Origin: an uncultured SAR86 cluster bacterium | GTDB lineage: Bacteria > Pseudomonadota > Gammaproteobacteria > Magnimaribacterales > D2472 | Length of the DNA stretch: 64,000 nucleotides | Assembly: GCA_902511575.1 (NCBI GenBank) | Contig: CABXFU010000004.1 | Location: 1 to 64,000, forward strand | Reading direction: 5' to 3' | Shown: positions 31,288-41,223 of the stretch, piece after piece | How the letters are laid out: each line of letters starts with the position of its first letter | Numbering within the stretch: position 1 is the first letter of the stretch | Notes under the pieces: model-generated | What the model saw: only the letters and a program-made list of their open reading frames with translations | Database searches by the model: none | Told to the model about the DNA's origin: nothing | Made by a program: the position numbers and the translations under genes

Positions 31288-33078
31288 ATGAAAAATATTA
31301 GAAACTTTTCAATCATTGCCCATATTGATCATGGGAAATCGACCCTGTCTGATCGATTGATAGAGTATTGCGGAGGCCTTTCTCAAAGAGAAATGTCTGA
31401 GCAAATTCTTGACTCAATGGATATAGAAAGAGAGCGTGGAATTACCATAAAAGCTCAAGCTGTAACTCTTGATTACGAGAGAGGTGGAGAAACTTATCAA
31501 TTAAATTTTATTGATACGCCTGGGCATGTAGATTTTTCCTATGAAGTTTCTCGTTCATTATCAGCTTGTGAGGGAGCATTGCTGGTTGTTGATGGGTCTC
31601 AAGGTGTAGAAGCTCAAACATTAGCTAATTGTTACACAGCAGTCGATCAAAACCTTGAGGTGTTGGCTGTAATCAATAAAATCGATTTGCCTCAGTCAGA
31701 ACCAGATAGAGTAAAGCAAGAAATTGAAGATATGATTGGAATTGATGCAACTTCAGCTCCATTAGTAAGCGCTAAGACTGGTCAAGGAATAGAGGAGCTG
31801 CTTGATCTTTTGGTGGATAATATTCCATCGCCTGAAGGAGATCCAAGTGCAGATTTTGAGGCCTTAATTATTGATTCTTGGTTTGATGCTTACCTTGGAG
31901 TCGTCTCCTTGATCAAAGTAATAAACGGGTCCATCAAACAGGGCCAAAAAATTAAGGTTTATACAACCCAACAATCATATCTAGCAGATCAAATCGGAAT
32001 TTTTTCTCCAAAAAAAATTGCAAAGAAAGAATTAAATGTTGGTCAGGTTGGCTACATGGTTGCTGGCATCAAAAATATTCAGGGAGCCCCGGTTGGCGAC
32101 ACTATTCTGGATTCAAAAAATGATACATCTAAGCCTTTACCTGGATTTCAAAAAGTTCTACCAAAAGTTTTTGCATCTTTGTTCACGGTTGACTCTGATG
32201 AGTATGAAAAGTTTCGAGATGCGCTCTCAAAACTAGTATTAAATGATTCTGCTTTGATATATGAGCCTGAGGTATCCGATGCATTGGGGTTTGGTTTTAG
32301 ATGTGGTTTTTTAGGAACCCTGCATTTAGAAGTTGTTCGAGAAAGACTTGAAAGAGAATACGATCTAAATCTAATATCTACAGCTCCATCTGTTCAATAT
32401 CAAGTGGTAAAGACTGATGGTGAGGTCATAGACTGCGATAGCCCATCTCAACTTCCAGGTCTTAGTAATGTTAGTGAAATCAGAGAGCCTTATGTTCTAG
32501 CAACCATCTTGACTCCAAAAGATTATGTCGGGAATGTTATTACATTGTGTACACAAAAAAGAGGCACTCAGAAAGAAATGACATATTTTGGTAATCAAGT
32601 CTCTATTGTGTTTGAAATGCCTCTTGCAGAAGTCATCATTGATTTTTTTGATCGACTAAAATCTACCACCAAAGGCTATGCATCTATTGAATACAATATC
32701 ACTGAATTCAAAGCATCAAATTTAATTAAATTAGACGTTTTGCTGAATAATGATGTTGTTGATGCTTTGTCTATTATTATCCACAAAGATTTCGCAATGA
32801 GTCGAGGAAGAGAAGTGGCAAAAAATTTACAAAAACTTATTCCTCGTCAAATGTTTGATATACCCATACAAGTTGCTTTGGGGTCTAAAATTATTTCTCG
32901 CGAGACAGTGAAAGCTCTTAGAAAGAATGTTACTGCAAAATGTTATGGTGGAGATATCACGCGTAAAAAGAAATTGCTTGAGAAACAGAAAGAAGGTAAA
33001 AAGAAAATGAAACAGTTTGGTAGAGTCTCAATACCTCAGGAAGCATTTTTAAATTACTTCAATTCAGGAGAGAAATAA
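31288..33078 (+). CDS. lepA: Elongation factor 4 (LepA)
   Basis: [69 protein letters not shown]. Confidence 0.97.
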   Translation: MKNIRNFSIIAHIDHGKSTLSDRLIEYCGGLSQREMSEQILDSMDIERERGITIKAQAVTLDYERGGETYQLNFIDTPGHVDFSYEVSRSLSACEGALLVVDGSQGVEAQTLANCYTAVDQNLEVLAVINKIDLPQSEPDRVKQEIEDMIGIDATSAPLVSAKTGQGIEELLDLLVDNIPSPEGDPSADFEALIIDSWFDAYLGVVSLIKVINGSIKQGQKIKVYTTQQSYLADQIGIFSPKKIAKKELNVGQVGYMVAGIKNIQGAPVGDTILDSKNDTSKPLPGFQKVLPKVFASLFTVDSDEYEKFRDALSKLVLNDSALIYEPEVSDALGFGFRCGFLGTLHLEVVRERLEREYDLNLISTAPSVQYQVVKTDGEVIDCDSPSQLPGLSNVSEIREPYVLATILTPKDYVGNVITLCTQKRGTQKEMTYFGNQVSIVFEMPLAEVIIDFFDRLKSTTKGYASIEYNITEFKASNLIKLDVLLNNDVVDALSIIIHKDFAMSRGREVAKNLQKLIPRQMFDIPIQVALGSKIISRETVKALRKNVTAKCYGGDITRKKKLLEKQKEGKKKMKQFGRVSIPQEAFLNYFNSGEK

Positions 33079-33953
33079 TGTTTGGTGATCCAATCTTCTT
33101 ATTATCTTTGCTGGCAGTATTTTGGCTCATAGGAGTTTGGATTTATCAGGTCTTGCAAGACACATTAACTGATCAGTCCCAGCAAATTATTTATATCGCA
33201 GGTCTTTCATCATCCCTGGTTGGCATCTATAGAATTTTTGTTAACGCAGGTGATTTGGGATCTGTTTTGTTAATTGGCTCAGTAATTTGCTTAATTATTT
33301 TGATGGTTGGTGTATTCACCAAAAATACTTTACTGAAAACAACAGGTAAAGGCTGGTTTGTTCCAGTTTTTCTAATTTTTGTCCTGCGAACCTTTATTTA
33401 CGAACCCTATCAGATTCCTTCTGGATCAATGATTCCTGGTCTTAAGGTTGGGGATTTCATTCTGGTCAATAAACATAGTTATGGGCTAAAGGTTAATAGA
33501 GTTGGCGATACTTTTGCTTTATCAGCAAATCCTGAATATGGAGATGTTGTTGTTTTTATCCCGCCGCATGTCAATGTGCCATTCATAAAACGTTTAATTG
33601 GTAAGCCTGGAGACACCATTGGTTATCTTAATAAAAAAATATACGTAAATGGTAAAGCTATACAGCAGGAACTTATTTCTACAACACAGGAAGAGACCTT
33701 TTTGAGAGAAACTCTAGGTAATTCAGAGCGAATAATCAGGATTGTAGGAGGAAGTTCCTCCTATCCAGAGGAGTTCATGGTGCCAGCGAATCATTATTTT
33801 GTTATGGGAGATAATAGAGATAATTCAAGCGATTCCAGATTCTGGGGATTTGTTCCAAAAGAAAACTTTATGGGTACTGGTGAATTAATTTGGATGTCAT
33901 GGGAGTGTTGGACTTGCTTGCCATCCTTTGAAAGAGCAGGCTTTATTCAATAA
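33078..33953 (+). CDS. lepB: Signal peptidase I
   Basis: YQIPSGSMIPGLKVGDFILVNKHSYGL, KRLIGKPGDTI, VMGDNRDNSSDSRFWGFVP. Confidence 0.96.
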   Translation: MFGDPIFLLSLLAVFWLIGVWIYQVLQDTLTDQSQQIIYIAGLSSSLVGIYRIFVNAGDLGSVLLIGSVICLIILMVGVFTKNTLLKTTGKGWFVPVFLIFVLRTFIYEPYQIPSGSMIPGLKVGDFILVNKHSYGLKVNRVGDTFALSANPEYGDVVVFIPPHVNVPFIKRLIGKPGDTIGYLNKKIYVNGKAIQQELISTTQEETFLRETLGNSERIIRIVGGSSSYPEEFMVPANHYFVMGDNRDNSSDSRFWGFVPKENFMGTGELIWMSWECWTCLPSFERAGFIQ

Positions 33954-33958
33954 ATTCT

Positions 33959-34612
33959 ATGAGTAAAAATTCTTTAGCAGTTAATAAATTATATTTGGAA
34001 CTGCCTTTATTTAAACAAGCCTTTGTCCATAAAAGTATTTCTTCAGACCAAAACAATGAAAGGCTGGAGTTTCTGGGAGATGCAGTTTTAGAGATTGTTG
34101 TATCTGAGTATCTTTTTAATCGTTTTACTGATTTGAATGAAGGTAAATTAACTCAAATGAGAGCATCCATGGTTAATACACAATCGCTGGCAGATATTTT
34201 TCAGCAACTGGATTGCAAAGACCTACTTCAAACCTCAAAGGGGACCAATAAATTAGATGAAACACACAAGCATTCAATTTTTGCTGGGACTCTAGAGGCC
34301 TGCATCGGAGCAATTTTCATTGAGCTGGGTTATGAAGAGAGCAAAGGCTTTATATTGCAGCTTTTTCATAATCGTTTTTCCCTTTTACATGCATCTGCAG
34401 AACTGAAAGATGCAAAATCAAGATTGCAAGAAGCCTTGCAGGTCAAAGGGGCTGAACTACCTAAGTATTTGGTAACATCTAATAAACAGGGTAATTATTT
34501 CGATTGCAGTGTGACGTTTAATGGTAAAATTTTTGAGGCATCTGATGCTATAAAGAAAGAATCTGAGCAGAAGGTCGCAGCATTGATTTTGATTGAATTG
34601 GGTCAATCATGA
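33959..34612 (+). CDS. rnc: Ribonuclease III
   Basis: NERLEFLGDAVLEIVVSEYLF, TLEACIGAIFIELGYE, C-terminal dsRBD. Confidence 0.95.
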   Translation: MSKNSLAVNKLYLELPLFKQAFVHKSISSDQNNERLEFLGDAVLEIVVSEYLFNRFTDLNEGKLTQMRASMVNTQSLADIFQQLDCKDLLQTSKGTNKLDETHKHSIFAGTLEACIGAIFIELGYEESKGFILQLFHNRFSLLHASAELKDAKSRLQEALQVKGAELPKYLVTSNKQGNYFDCSVTFNGKIFEASDAIKKESEQKVAALILIELGQS

Positions 34613-35517
34613 AAAAGCAGTTTTGTGGATATATTTCTATTGTTGGTAAGCCCAATGTTGGTAAATCAACTCTGCTAAATACCATCTTAGATAAAAAAAT
34701 ATCTATCACCTCCCGTAAATCTCAAACTACTAGAAATAATATTCTAGGAGTAAAAACTGATGAAGAGTTCCAAATGATTTTCTTAGATACACCCGGAATT
34801 CATCTCAAAGCTACCAAAACCCTGAACAAGGTATTAAATCACTCGGCCTTAAGCGTTATTGAAGACTCTGATCTAGTTTTATTTGTGCTACAGCGAACCT
34901 CATTACAGGATCAGGATCGCCAGGTTCTGAAGAAAATCAAAGAGACTCAAGTTCCTTCTATTTGCGTATTAAATAAAGTTGATCAGGTGCAAAATAAGAA
35001 TGATCTTTTGCCCTTAATACAAGAGATAGATTCAATTTACTCTTTTAGTGACTATGTACCTATTTCTGCATTAAATCACGATGGCATTGAGGACTTGCTT
35101 GGGTGTATTAAAAAATCTTTACCAGAGAATAATCATTTATATCCAGCAGAACCTGAAGAAAAAGAAATTCCTGATAACTTTTTTATTAGTGAGCTTGTCA
35201 GGGAAAAGATTATTCGCTCGCTTGGAGATGAGTTGCCTCATGAAACCTATGTGGCAGTAGAAACAAAGGCCATGGAAGGAAAAATGTTGTCGATAGGAGT
35301 CATCATTTATGTTGCTAGAGATAGTCAAAAAAGTATTGTTATAGGTCATGAAGGCTCTAATTTAAAGAGAATAGGGCAGCAAACCAGAGTTGAGCTTGAA
35401 AAAATGATTCACAAAAAAGTTTTGTTAAAAACTTTTGTTAAAGTAAATAAGAATTGGAATAACGATGCTCAGTATTTAAGCAGCCTGGGAGTAGGTAGCA
35501 ACCAAGATGCCTCATAA
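34609..35517 (+). CDS. era: GTPase Era
   Basis: GYISIVGKPNVGKSTLLNTIL, LDTPGIH, NKVD, C-terminal KH domain IVIGHEGSNLKRIG. Confidence 0.96.
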   Translation: MKKQFCGYISIVGKPNVGKSTLLNTILDKKISITSRKSQTTRNNILGVKTDEEFQMIFLDTPGIHLKATKTLNKVLNHSALSVIEDSDLVLFVLQRTSLQDQDRQVLKKIKETQVPSICVLNKVDQVQNKNDLLPLIQEIDSIYSFSDYVPISALNHDGIEDLLGCIKKSLPENNHLYPAEPEEKEIPDNFFISELVREKIIRSLGDELPHETYVAVETKAMEGKMLSIGVIIYVARDSQKSIVIGHEGSNLKRIGQQTRVELEKMIHKKVLLKTFVKVNKNWNNDAQYLSSLGVGSNQDAS

Positions 35518-36202
35518 CTGGGAGCATTGCTTTCTTTTGCATGCCAGGTCTTTTGGAGATACATCTATCATTGCAGATGTTTTTACCGAATCGTCTGGAA
35601 AAGTTTCTATCATGGCCAAGGGCGCAAAAAATCCTCGATCAAAGTTCTTTGGTCATTTACTGCCTTTCTCTGCTTTGAGAATCATTGTTACCGGTAAATC
35701 AGAGATGAAGACTTTGACCCAGATAGACTCAAATTTTCTTTCTCAGTCAGTTAAGGGGCCGCATGATCTTTATACCTATCTTTATGTAAATGAATTAATG
35801 ATACGTCTCTTGCCTAAAGGGCTACCAAATCAAGAGTTATATAACCTTTACCAAAGCTTTGTTGAACTTGCCAGAGCAGATGCGATTTCTGAGCTAGATT
35901 TAAGGGTCTTTGAGCTAGATCTTCTTGATGTGCTTGGTTATGGAATTAATTTTGATACAGATAGTAAAGAAAATTCAGAGTTTAAAGATTCAATCATCTA
36001 TTCATACATGCCAGAAAAAGGATTTCATAATGCAGGTGATGTTGAAGGATTCTCTTCTAAGGAGATTGCAGCTATTAAAAATAGAACCCTTGAAGGAATT
36101 GATAAGCTAAAATTAAAACAGTTATTACAGGTTGCTATTAGTTCATGCTTAGATGGAAGAGAGCTAAGCAGCAGAGACTTTTTTAAAAAAATTAGAATAT
36201 GA
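35507..36202 (+). CDS. recO: DNA repair protein RecO
   Basis: LLHARSFGDTSIIADVFTESSGKVSIMAKGAKNPRSKFFGHLLPFSAL; downstream of era. Confidence 0.92.
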   Translation: MPHNWEHCFLLHARSFGDTSIIADVFTESSGKVSIMAKGAKNPRSKFFGHLLPFSALRIIVTGKSEMKTLTQIDSNFLSQSVKGPHDLYTYLYVNELMIRLLPKGLPNQELYNLYQSFVELARADAISELDLRVFELDLLDVLGYGINFDTDSKENSEFKDSIIYSYMPEKGFHNAGDVEGFSSKEIAAIKNRTLEGIDKLKLKQLLQVAISSCLDGRELSSRDFFKKIRI

Positions 36203-36576
36203 TTTATGGAATAGGCACAGATTTGGTAGATTTAGATAGAATCAGAAAAATTAAATCTTTATCTGCATTTGCTAACAAAATCTTGGGCGATCAAGAGCTT
36301 GAGCAATATGCAGAACTGGCAAATGGGCCAAAACAATTCTATCTTGGTAAACAATTTGCAGGCAAAGAAGCTTTTGTAAAAGCCCTTGGGACAGGCTTTA
36401 AAGATCCAATCTTCCCTAAAGATATTCAAATATTAAGAAATTCACTTGGGAAACCTGAAATCTTATTATCTGCTGGCGCAAAATCTTATGTTGAGGACTT
36501 GGGCATCACAAAATCTCATGTTAGTCTAGCCGATGAAAGCAACCATCTACTTGCATTTGCAGTATTAGAAACATGA
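36199..36576 (+). CDS. acpS: Holo-[acyl-carrier-protein] synthase
   Basis: YGIGTDLVDLDRIRKI, GKQFAGKEAFVKALGTGF. Confidence 0.95.
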   Translation: MIYGIGTDLVDLDRIRKIKSLSAFANKILGDQELEQYAELANGPKQFYLGKQFAGKEAFVKALGTGFKDPIFPKDIQILRNSLGKPEILLSAGAKSYVEDLGITKSHVSLADESNHLLAFAVLET

Positions 36577-37217
36577 ATAAAATACTTCTTTTAGGACCGC
36601 CAGGTGCTGGAAAAGGCACTCAGGCAGATATTATTTGTGAATCTCTCAGTATTCCCAAAATTAGCACAGGTGATATGTTGAGATCAGCCATAGCATCTGG
36701 CAGCGAGCTTGGTAAAAAAGTTACTGATATTATGAATTCCGGAGGCTTAGTTTCTGATCAAATTATTATCGAGTTAATTCTTGATCGCATTGACCAGGCT
36801 GATTGTGTGAACGGGTTTTTATTTGATGGCGGGATTAGAACGGTTGGCCAAGCAGATCTATGCGTAGAAAATAGCATTGAGTTTACTCATGTTATTGAAA
36901 TCAAGGTTGATGATAATGTAATCGTAGATAGGATGTCAGGTAGAAGGGTGCATCCAGGCTCAGGGAGAAACTACCATCTTGTTTATCAACCGCCTAAAAA
37001 TGAAGGCGTGGATGACATGACTGGAGAGCCTTTAATACAAAGGGAAGATGATATGCCTGAAACAGTCAAGCATCGCTTGCAAGTTTACCAAGATGAAACC
37101 AAGCCACTTGTTGCTTACTATCAATCTCAGGAAAGCAAAAGTTCTCTTAAGTATATTGCTGTGGATGGGTCCCAATCCGTTGAAAAAGTATTTGAGGATA
37201 TTGAGAAAAATTTTTAA
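36573..37217 (+). CDS. adk: Adenylate kinase
   Basis: ILLLGPPGAGKGTQADII, ISTGDMLRSAIASGSELGKK, LFDGGIRTVGQAD, MSGRRVHPGSGRNYH. Confidence 0.96.
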   Translation: MNKILLLGPPGAGKGTQADIICESLSIPKISTGDMLRSAIASGSELGKKVTDIMNSGGLVSDQIIIELILDRIDQADCVNGFLFDGGIRTVGQADLCVENSIEFTHVIEIKVDDNVIVDRMSGRRVHPGSGRNYHLVYQPPKNEGVDDMTGEPLIQREDDMPETVKHRLQVYQDETKPLVAYYQSQESKSSLKYIAVDGSQSVEKVFEDIEKNF

Positions 37218-37221
37218 TTGA

Positions 37222-37881
37222 ATGAAAATTTTATCCCTTGATGTCAGTGGAAATTACTCATCAATCTCCATGCTTAACGATGATGAGGTAAATACTTTCA
37301 CCCAAACCCATGACCGAAAAGACAGGCCTGATTGGGATAAACTTTTTTCAAGTATTGGTTTTGATTCAACAAAAGACTTTGATAACCTTGATGGAATGGC
37401 GTTTGCGCGTGGTCCAGGCTCTTACACAGCTCTCAGAATAACTGCCTCTTTTTTAAAAGCAATTGCTGAAGTAAAGAAATTACCGCTAATAGCAATTTCA
37501 AATCTCGAATCAATTGCGCATGAGGCGTCCAATTGGATTGATAAGATTGAAACAAAAATTTATGTCGCCATAGAGGCCGATACAAAAGAAAGTTATTTTT
37601 GCAGTTATCAGAAAAATGATCATAAGCTCAATCCAATTTCAGCTGAGGGCCTTTTGCAAATGGAAGAGCTATCAGACTTATTGAAGAGGGATGACTATTA
37701 TTTTGCTGGTACTGGCTGGCCAAAAGCTGCAGAAAACAATCCGCAGTTTCTATCTCAAGCCCTTGGAAGTGCTGAGCCAATTGCAAGAATAGCTAAATCA
37801 AGGCTAGAAACTGGTGAGTGTTTCCTCCCTGAAAATGCAAATCCTGTTTATCTTAAAACTCCTGATTATAAAAAATCATGA
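37222..37881 (+). CDS. tsaB: tRNA threonylcarbamoyladenosine biosynthesis protein TsaB
   Basis: ILSLDVSGNYSSISML, FARGPGSYTALRI. Confidence 0.9.
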   Translation: MKILSLDVSGNYSSISMLNDDEVNTFTQTHDRKDRPDWDKLFSSIGFDSTKDFDNLDGMAFARGPGSYTALRITASFLKAIAEVKKLPLIAISNLESIAHEASNWIDKIETKIYVAIEADTKESYFCSYQKNDHKLNPISAEGLLQMEELSDLLKRDDYYFAGTGWPKAAENNPQFLSQALGSAEPIARIAKSRLETGECFLPENANPVYLKTPDYKKS

Positions 37882-38672
37882 TTTCAGATTTTTTTCTTGC
37901 ACTTCTTCTTGCCATGATTCAAGGCCTGACTGAATTTCTGCCTGTTTCCAGTTCAGCGCATTTATTGTTTCCATCATTGCTTTTTGGCGCTAAAGACTTT
38001 GGCATTGTCTTTGATATATCAGTTCATGCTGGAACCTTGGCAGCGGTCATTTATTATTTTAAAAAAGAAATTCATGGATTGTTCCAGGCTTGGAATCCCT
38101 GGACAAAAACTAGGAACATGGAAAATTTCTCACTGGGATTAAACCTCATTGCTGCAACTTTGCCAATTGTTTTGGTTGGGTTGCTTGCATCTGACTTGAC
38201 TGAGTCTAGATCTGCAAATATCGATTCAATCGCTTGGGCAAACCTCGTATTTGCTGGTTTGTTATACGCCGCCTTTAAATCCTCTAGTCAATCGAAGTCT
38301 TTGACTGAGTTAACCTTATTTGCAGCCTTGATAATTGGTTGTTTTCAGGCATTGGCTGTCTTTCCTGGGGCTTCTAGATCTGGTATGGCAATAACTGGAG
38401 CATTGATCATTGGATTAAACATCAAAGATACCTCAAGGTTTGCTTTTCTATTAAGCATTCCTACTATTATGGGAGCTTTGATATTAATGCTTGCGAAGGG
38501 CGCTTATTCAATTTCGTTTAGTGACATGCTCATAATGCTCACAGGCTTTATTGGCTCAGCTCTGATAGCATTTTTTACTATCAAGAGTTTTCTCCAATTT
38601 GTTGAGAAGATTGGAATGACCCCATTTGTTCTTTACAGAGTTGCTCTTGGTCTGGTGCTTTTGCTTATATGA
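37878..38672 (+). CDS. uppP: Undecaprenyl-diphosphate phosphatase
   Basis: LAMIQGLTEFLPVSSSAHLLF, FDISVHAGTLAAVIYYF, AVFPGASRSGMAITGAL. Confidence 0.95.
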   Translation: MISDFFLALLLAMIQGLTEFLPVSSSAHLLFPSLLFGAKDFGIVFDISVHAGTLAAVIYYFKKEIHGLFQAWNPWTKTRNMENFSLGLNLIAATLPIVLVGLLASDLTESRSANIDSIAWANLVFAGLLYAAFKSSSQSKSLTELTLFAALIIGCFQALAVFPGASRSGMAITGALIIGLNIKDTSRFAFLLSIPTIMGALILMLAKGAYSISFSDMLIMLTGFIGSALIAFFTIKSFLQFVEKIGMTPFVLYRVALGLVLLLI

Positions 38673-39403
38673 TGCCTCCTCTTGTTTATGCATCAGGCAT
38701 TCAACAAAGTTTAGCTGAGGATACCGCAAAGATACTGGGAACTTCTGCAAACTCAAAGCAAGAATTCAATCATCTACCCCATCTCTATTTATCAGAAGTT
38801 GGACTATCATTTTTTCACCCAGAAGCAAGATCAACTAATCAATTTCGAATAGATTTTAATTCTGGCACAACAGGATGGCGAATCAAAAGAGCCAATCATG
38901 AGAAGCTGATCAAGAAAGCTTTGGGTAAGTCAGAGCGTCCATTGAACATCCTTGATTGCACGGCAGGGATGTTACAGGATACTTTATTATTTCTTAGCCT
39001 AGGCCATCAAGTCACAGCACTTGAGCAAAGTAAAATTTTATTTCATTTACTGCAAGATGGAATAAGTCGAAGTGAGGATCAGAATATTTTTATAAAACTT
39101 GATCTTATTCATGCAAATGCATGCTCTTATGCCGCTCACGCAAAAAATTTTGATGTGATTTACTTTGATCCCATGTATCCACCCTCAAAAAAGAATGCTC
39201 TAAGTTCAGGACAGCTAGAGTACATATCAAAAATTTTGGAAGTAGAGTCTTTAGAAAATAATGCAACAAAAGACTTTGAGGTTTTGCAATTAATCCCAGC
39301 ACGAAAAATGGTTGTTAAAAGACCTATTAAAGCCGAGCCTTTTTCCTTCCAAACGAACTATCAAGTCTCTGGTAAAACAACCAGGTTTGATATCTATATT
39401 TAG
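38669..39403 (+). CDS. rsmJ: 16S rRNA (guanine1516-N2)-methyltransferase
   Basis: FRIDFNSGTTGWRIKRANHEKLIKKALG, ILDCTAGMLQDTLLFLSLGHQVTALEQS, IYFDPMYP. Confidence 0.9.
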   Translation: MMPPLVYASGIQQSLAEDTAKILGTSANSKQEFNHLPHLYLSEVGLSFFHPEARSTNQFRIDFNSGTTGWRIKRANHEKLIKKALGKSERPLNILDCTAGMLQDTLLFLSLGHQVTALEQSKILFHLLQDGISRSEDQNIFIKLDLIHANACSYAAHAKNFDVIYFDPMYPPSKKNALSSGQLEYISKILEVESLENNATKDFEVLQLIPARKMVVKRPIKAEPFSFQTNYQVSGKTTRFDIYI

Positions 39404-39409
39404 CTCGGT

Positions 39410-41098
39410 CTAATCTGAGATTGTAATGCTACCACCCATACCTGAGTGAAGTGAGCAATAGTAATAAAGTGTAGTTCCATGGTGAGCGTGGCTGCTATTA
39501 AGTCTGGCTTCAATCACAGTGCTACCAGCAGTAGATGTGTTTACACCATCGGTGTATTCGCGAAGTTCTTGGCTTGGGTAACCACCAACAGTAGAGTGAG
39601 TTCCATCTGAGATAGTAGAAAACCTTAGGGGATGAGCCGTTGGATGGCTGAAAGTATAAGTTTTTCCAGCCTCAAGTGTCAGAGATTTCTTCTGCGTACC
39701 TTCAATTACGTAAACATTACCTGAGCCAGCATTATTAGCAGCCACGCTCACTGCAATTGTGACAGCCGAGGAATTTGGTGTAGGTGGAGCAGCGTTAGCT
39801 GTCGGCAACGAACTAAAAGTCAAGCCATCAAGGTACGCCTGAGTTGGATTCACTAGCACTCCATTGACAGTATCTTTAAATAATGTATGGGCCAGCGGTA
39901 ACTTTGTTTCCATTTCTGAGGCATTGATGATGGTCCATTCTGGAGATGCATCTGGAGCATACAGGGATTTTAAATCCCAGCCTGTTACTATCATCCAGTA
40001 TGCAAATTCTTGAGCAATAATTCTTTTATAGAGAGCAGGATCGCTATCAGATAAGCCGCCATAATTGTCTGAAGGATCATAGAAACCACCTGTGATTGCC
40101 TCATTCATCGCAAGAACCAACGCAGATGATTCATCTTCATATCCCCATGATGTATAGCTCTTATCAAATATTAATGTGATGGTATGAAGCAGATGCTCTA
40201 AGATCGCATTAATTTGATTAGCTTTAGTTCGCTCATCAGCTGGGGATCTATAAGTGGACTCCCAAATAAAATCTACAACAGCGTAATTATCATTAATAAA
40301 ATCCCAGCCAGCATAGTTGTCATTGTTAAGTGCTGGATCGTAGCTGCTCATATTGGTTTTTCCAACTCTTTGAAAGGCGTTGTATTGATTAAAATTATTA
40401 AGCAATAAATCTCTATCGACTGAGTTGGTGGAATCATTACTAGCGAGCATTTTATTAGCAATATTTAAAACATTTGTTACAAACCCATCCGTTACATCTG
40501 GCAGGGCGCCCACGATTAAATTGTAAGAAGTTCCATATTTTTCATATGGTTTGTAGGTATCATTTTTTAATAGCACACCATCCCAGGCGCTAGCTGTATC
40601 AGCTGAGGTGTCTTTAATTACAGAAATAGTGAATGCTTGTGAGGAACTGAGAGTTCCATCGCTAACAATAATATTAAAAGAATAGATGTTATCTGAATTG
40701 GTATCTTCAGGAGATTCGAAGTTAGGAGTTAAAATAAAACTTACAACAGCCTCATTAACTCCGTCTTTTTTAGAAATGTTCATTTTAGAAGCATCATCAC
40801 CTGACACTGAAAAGGCTATTGAGTCTCCTTCAGCATCTGATGCACTAACTGTAAATATAGAGGTTATTCCTTCTGGGCTAAAGTAGTCGTTGTTAGGTTC
40901 AAAGTAACAGCAAGCAACCTGAGTATTTGAATATGCACCAAGAATAGTTGGCGCTGTATTTGCAGCAATTGACCCACCAACTTCACCAACATAAGTTCCT
41001 CCATCGCTGCCTCCACCTCCGCCGCAAGCAGACAGGATGAACACAAATAAAAATGGAAGTATTGATTTAAATTTTAAATTTTTGATATAGCTAGTCAT
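39410..41098 (-). CDS. Surface lipoprotein with cadherin-like repeat, uncharacterised middle domain, and C-terminal cupredoxin-like domain
   Basis: Lipobox FVFILSACGGGGGSDGG; NTAPTILGAY...VSDGTLSSSQAFTISV cadherin-like; C-term HPLRFS...TTLYYYCSLHSGMGGSITI with C-x2-H-x2-M. Confidence 0.82.
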   Translation of the reverse strand: MTSYIKNLKFKSILPFLFVFILSACGGGGGSDGGTYVGEVGGSIAANTAPTILGAYSNTQVACCYFEPNNDYFSPEGITSIFTVSASDAEGDSIAFSVSGDDASKMNISKKDGVNEAVVSFILTPNFESPEDTNSDNIYSFNIIVSDGTLSSSQAFTISVIKDTSADTASAWDGVLLKNDTYKPYEKYGTSYNLIVGALPDVTDGFVTNVLNIANKMLASNDSTNSVDRDLLLNNFNQYNAFQRVGKTNMSSYDPALNNDNYAGWDFINDNYAVVDFIWESTYRSPADERTKANQINAILEHLLHTITLIFDKSYTSWGYEDESSALVLAMNEAITGGFYDPSDNYGGLSDSDPALYKRIIAQEFAYWMIVTGWDLKSLYAPDASPEWTIINASEMETKLPLAHTLFKDTVNGVLVNPTQAYLDGLTFSSLPTANAAPPTPNSSAVTIAVSVAANNAGSGNVYVIEGTQKKSLTLEAGKTYTFSHPTAHPLRFSTISDGTHSTVGGYPSQELREYTDGVNTSTAGSTVIEARLNSSHAHHGTTLYYYCSLHSGMGGSITISD

Positions 41099-41160
41099 TA
41101 ATCCCTCTCATTTTACTCAACCTCATATACTTAAAAGTGAGCTAAAAATTAGATAGAAAC

Positions 41161-41181
41161 AGCCCAGAATAAATCTGGGCT
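41161..41181 (-). terminator. Rho-independent terminator-like hairpin after the 41224-43140 lipoprotein gene
   Basis: AGCCCAGA-ATAAA-TCTGGGCT, 8-bp perfect stem downstream of the - strand gene ending at 41224; T-tract on - strand is weak. Confidence 0.6.
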
Positions 41182-41223
41182 TTGCAGATCTTACTTTAAA
41201 GAAAATTAATATTACTAGTTTTT

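Noticed and set aside
32777-32785. TTATCCACA (DnaA box match) in lepA
   Set aside because: Single 9-mer inside a conserved coding region encoding IIIHKDF; expected by chance in an AT-rich genome.
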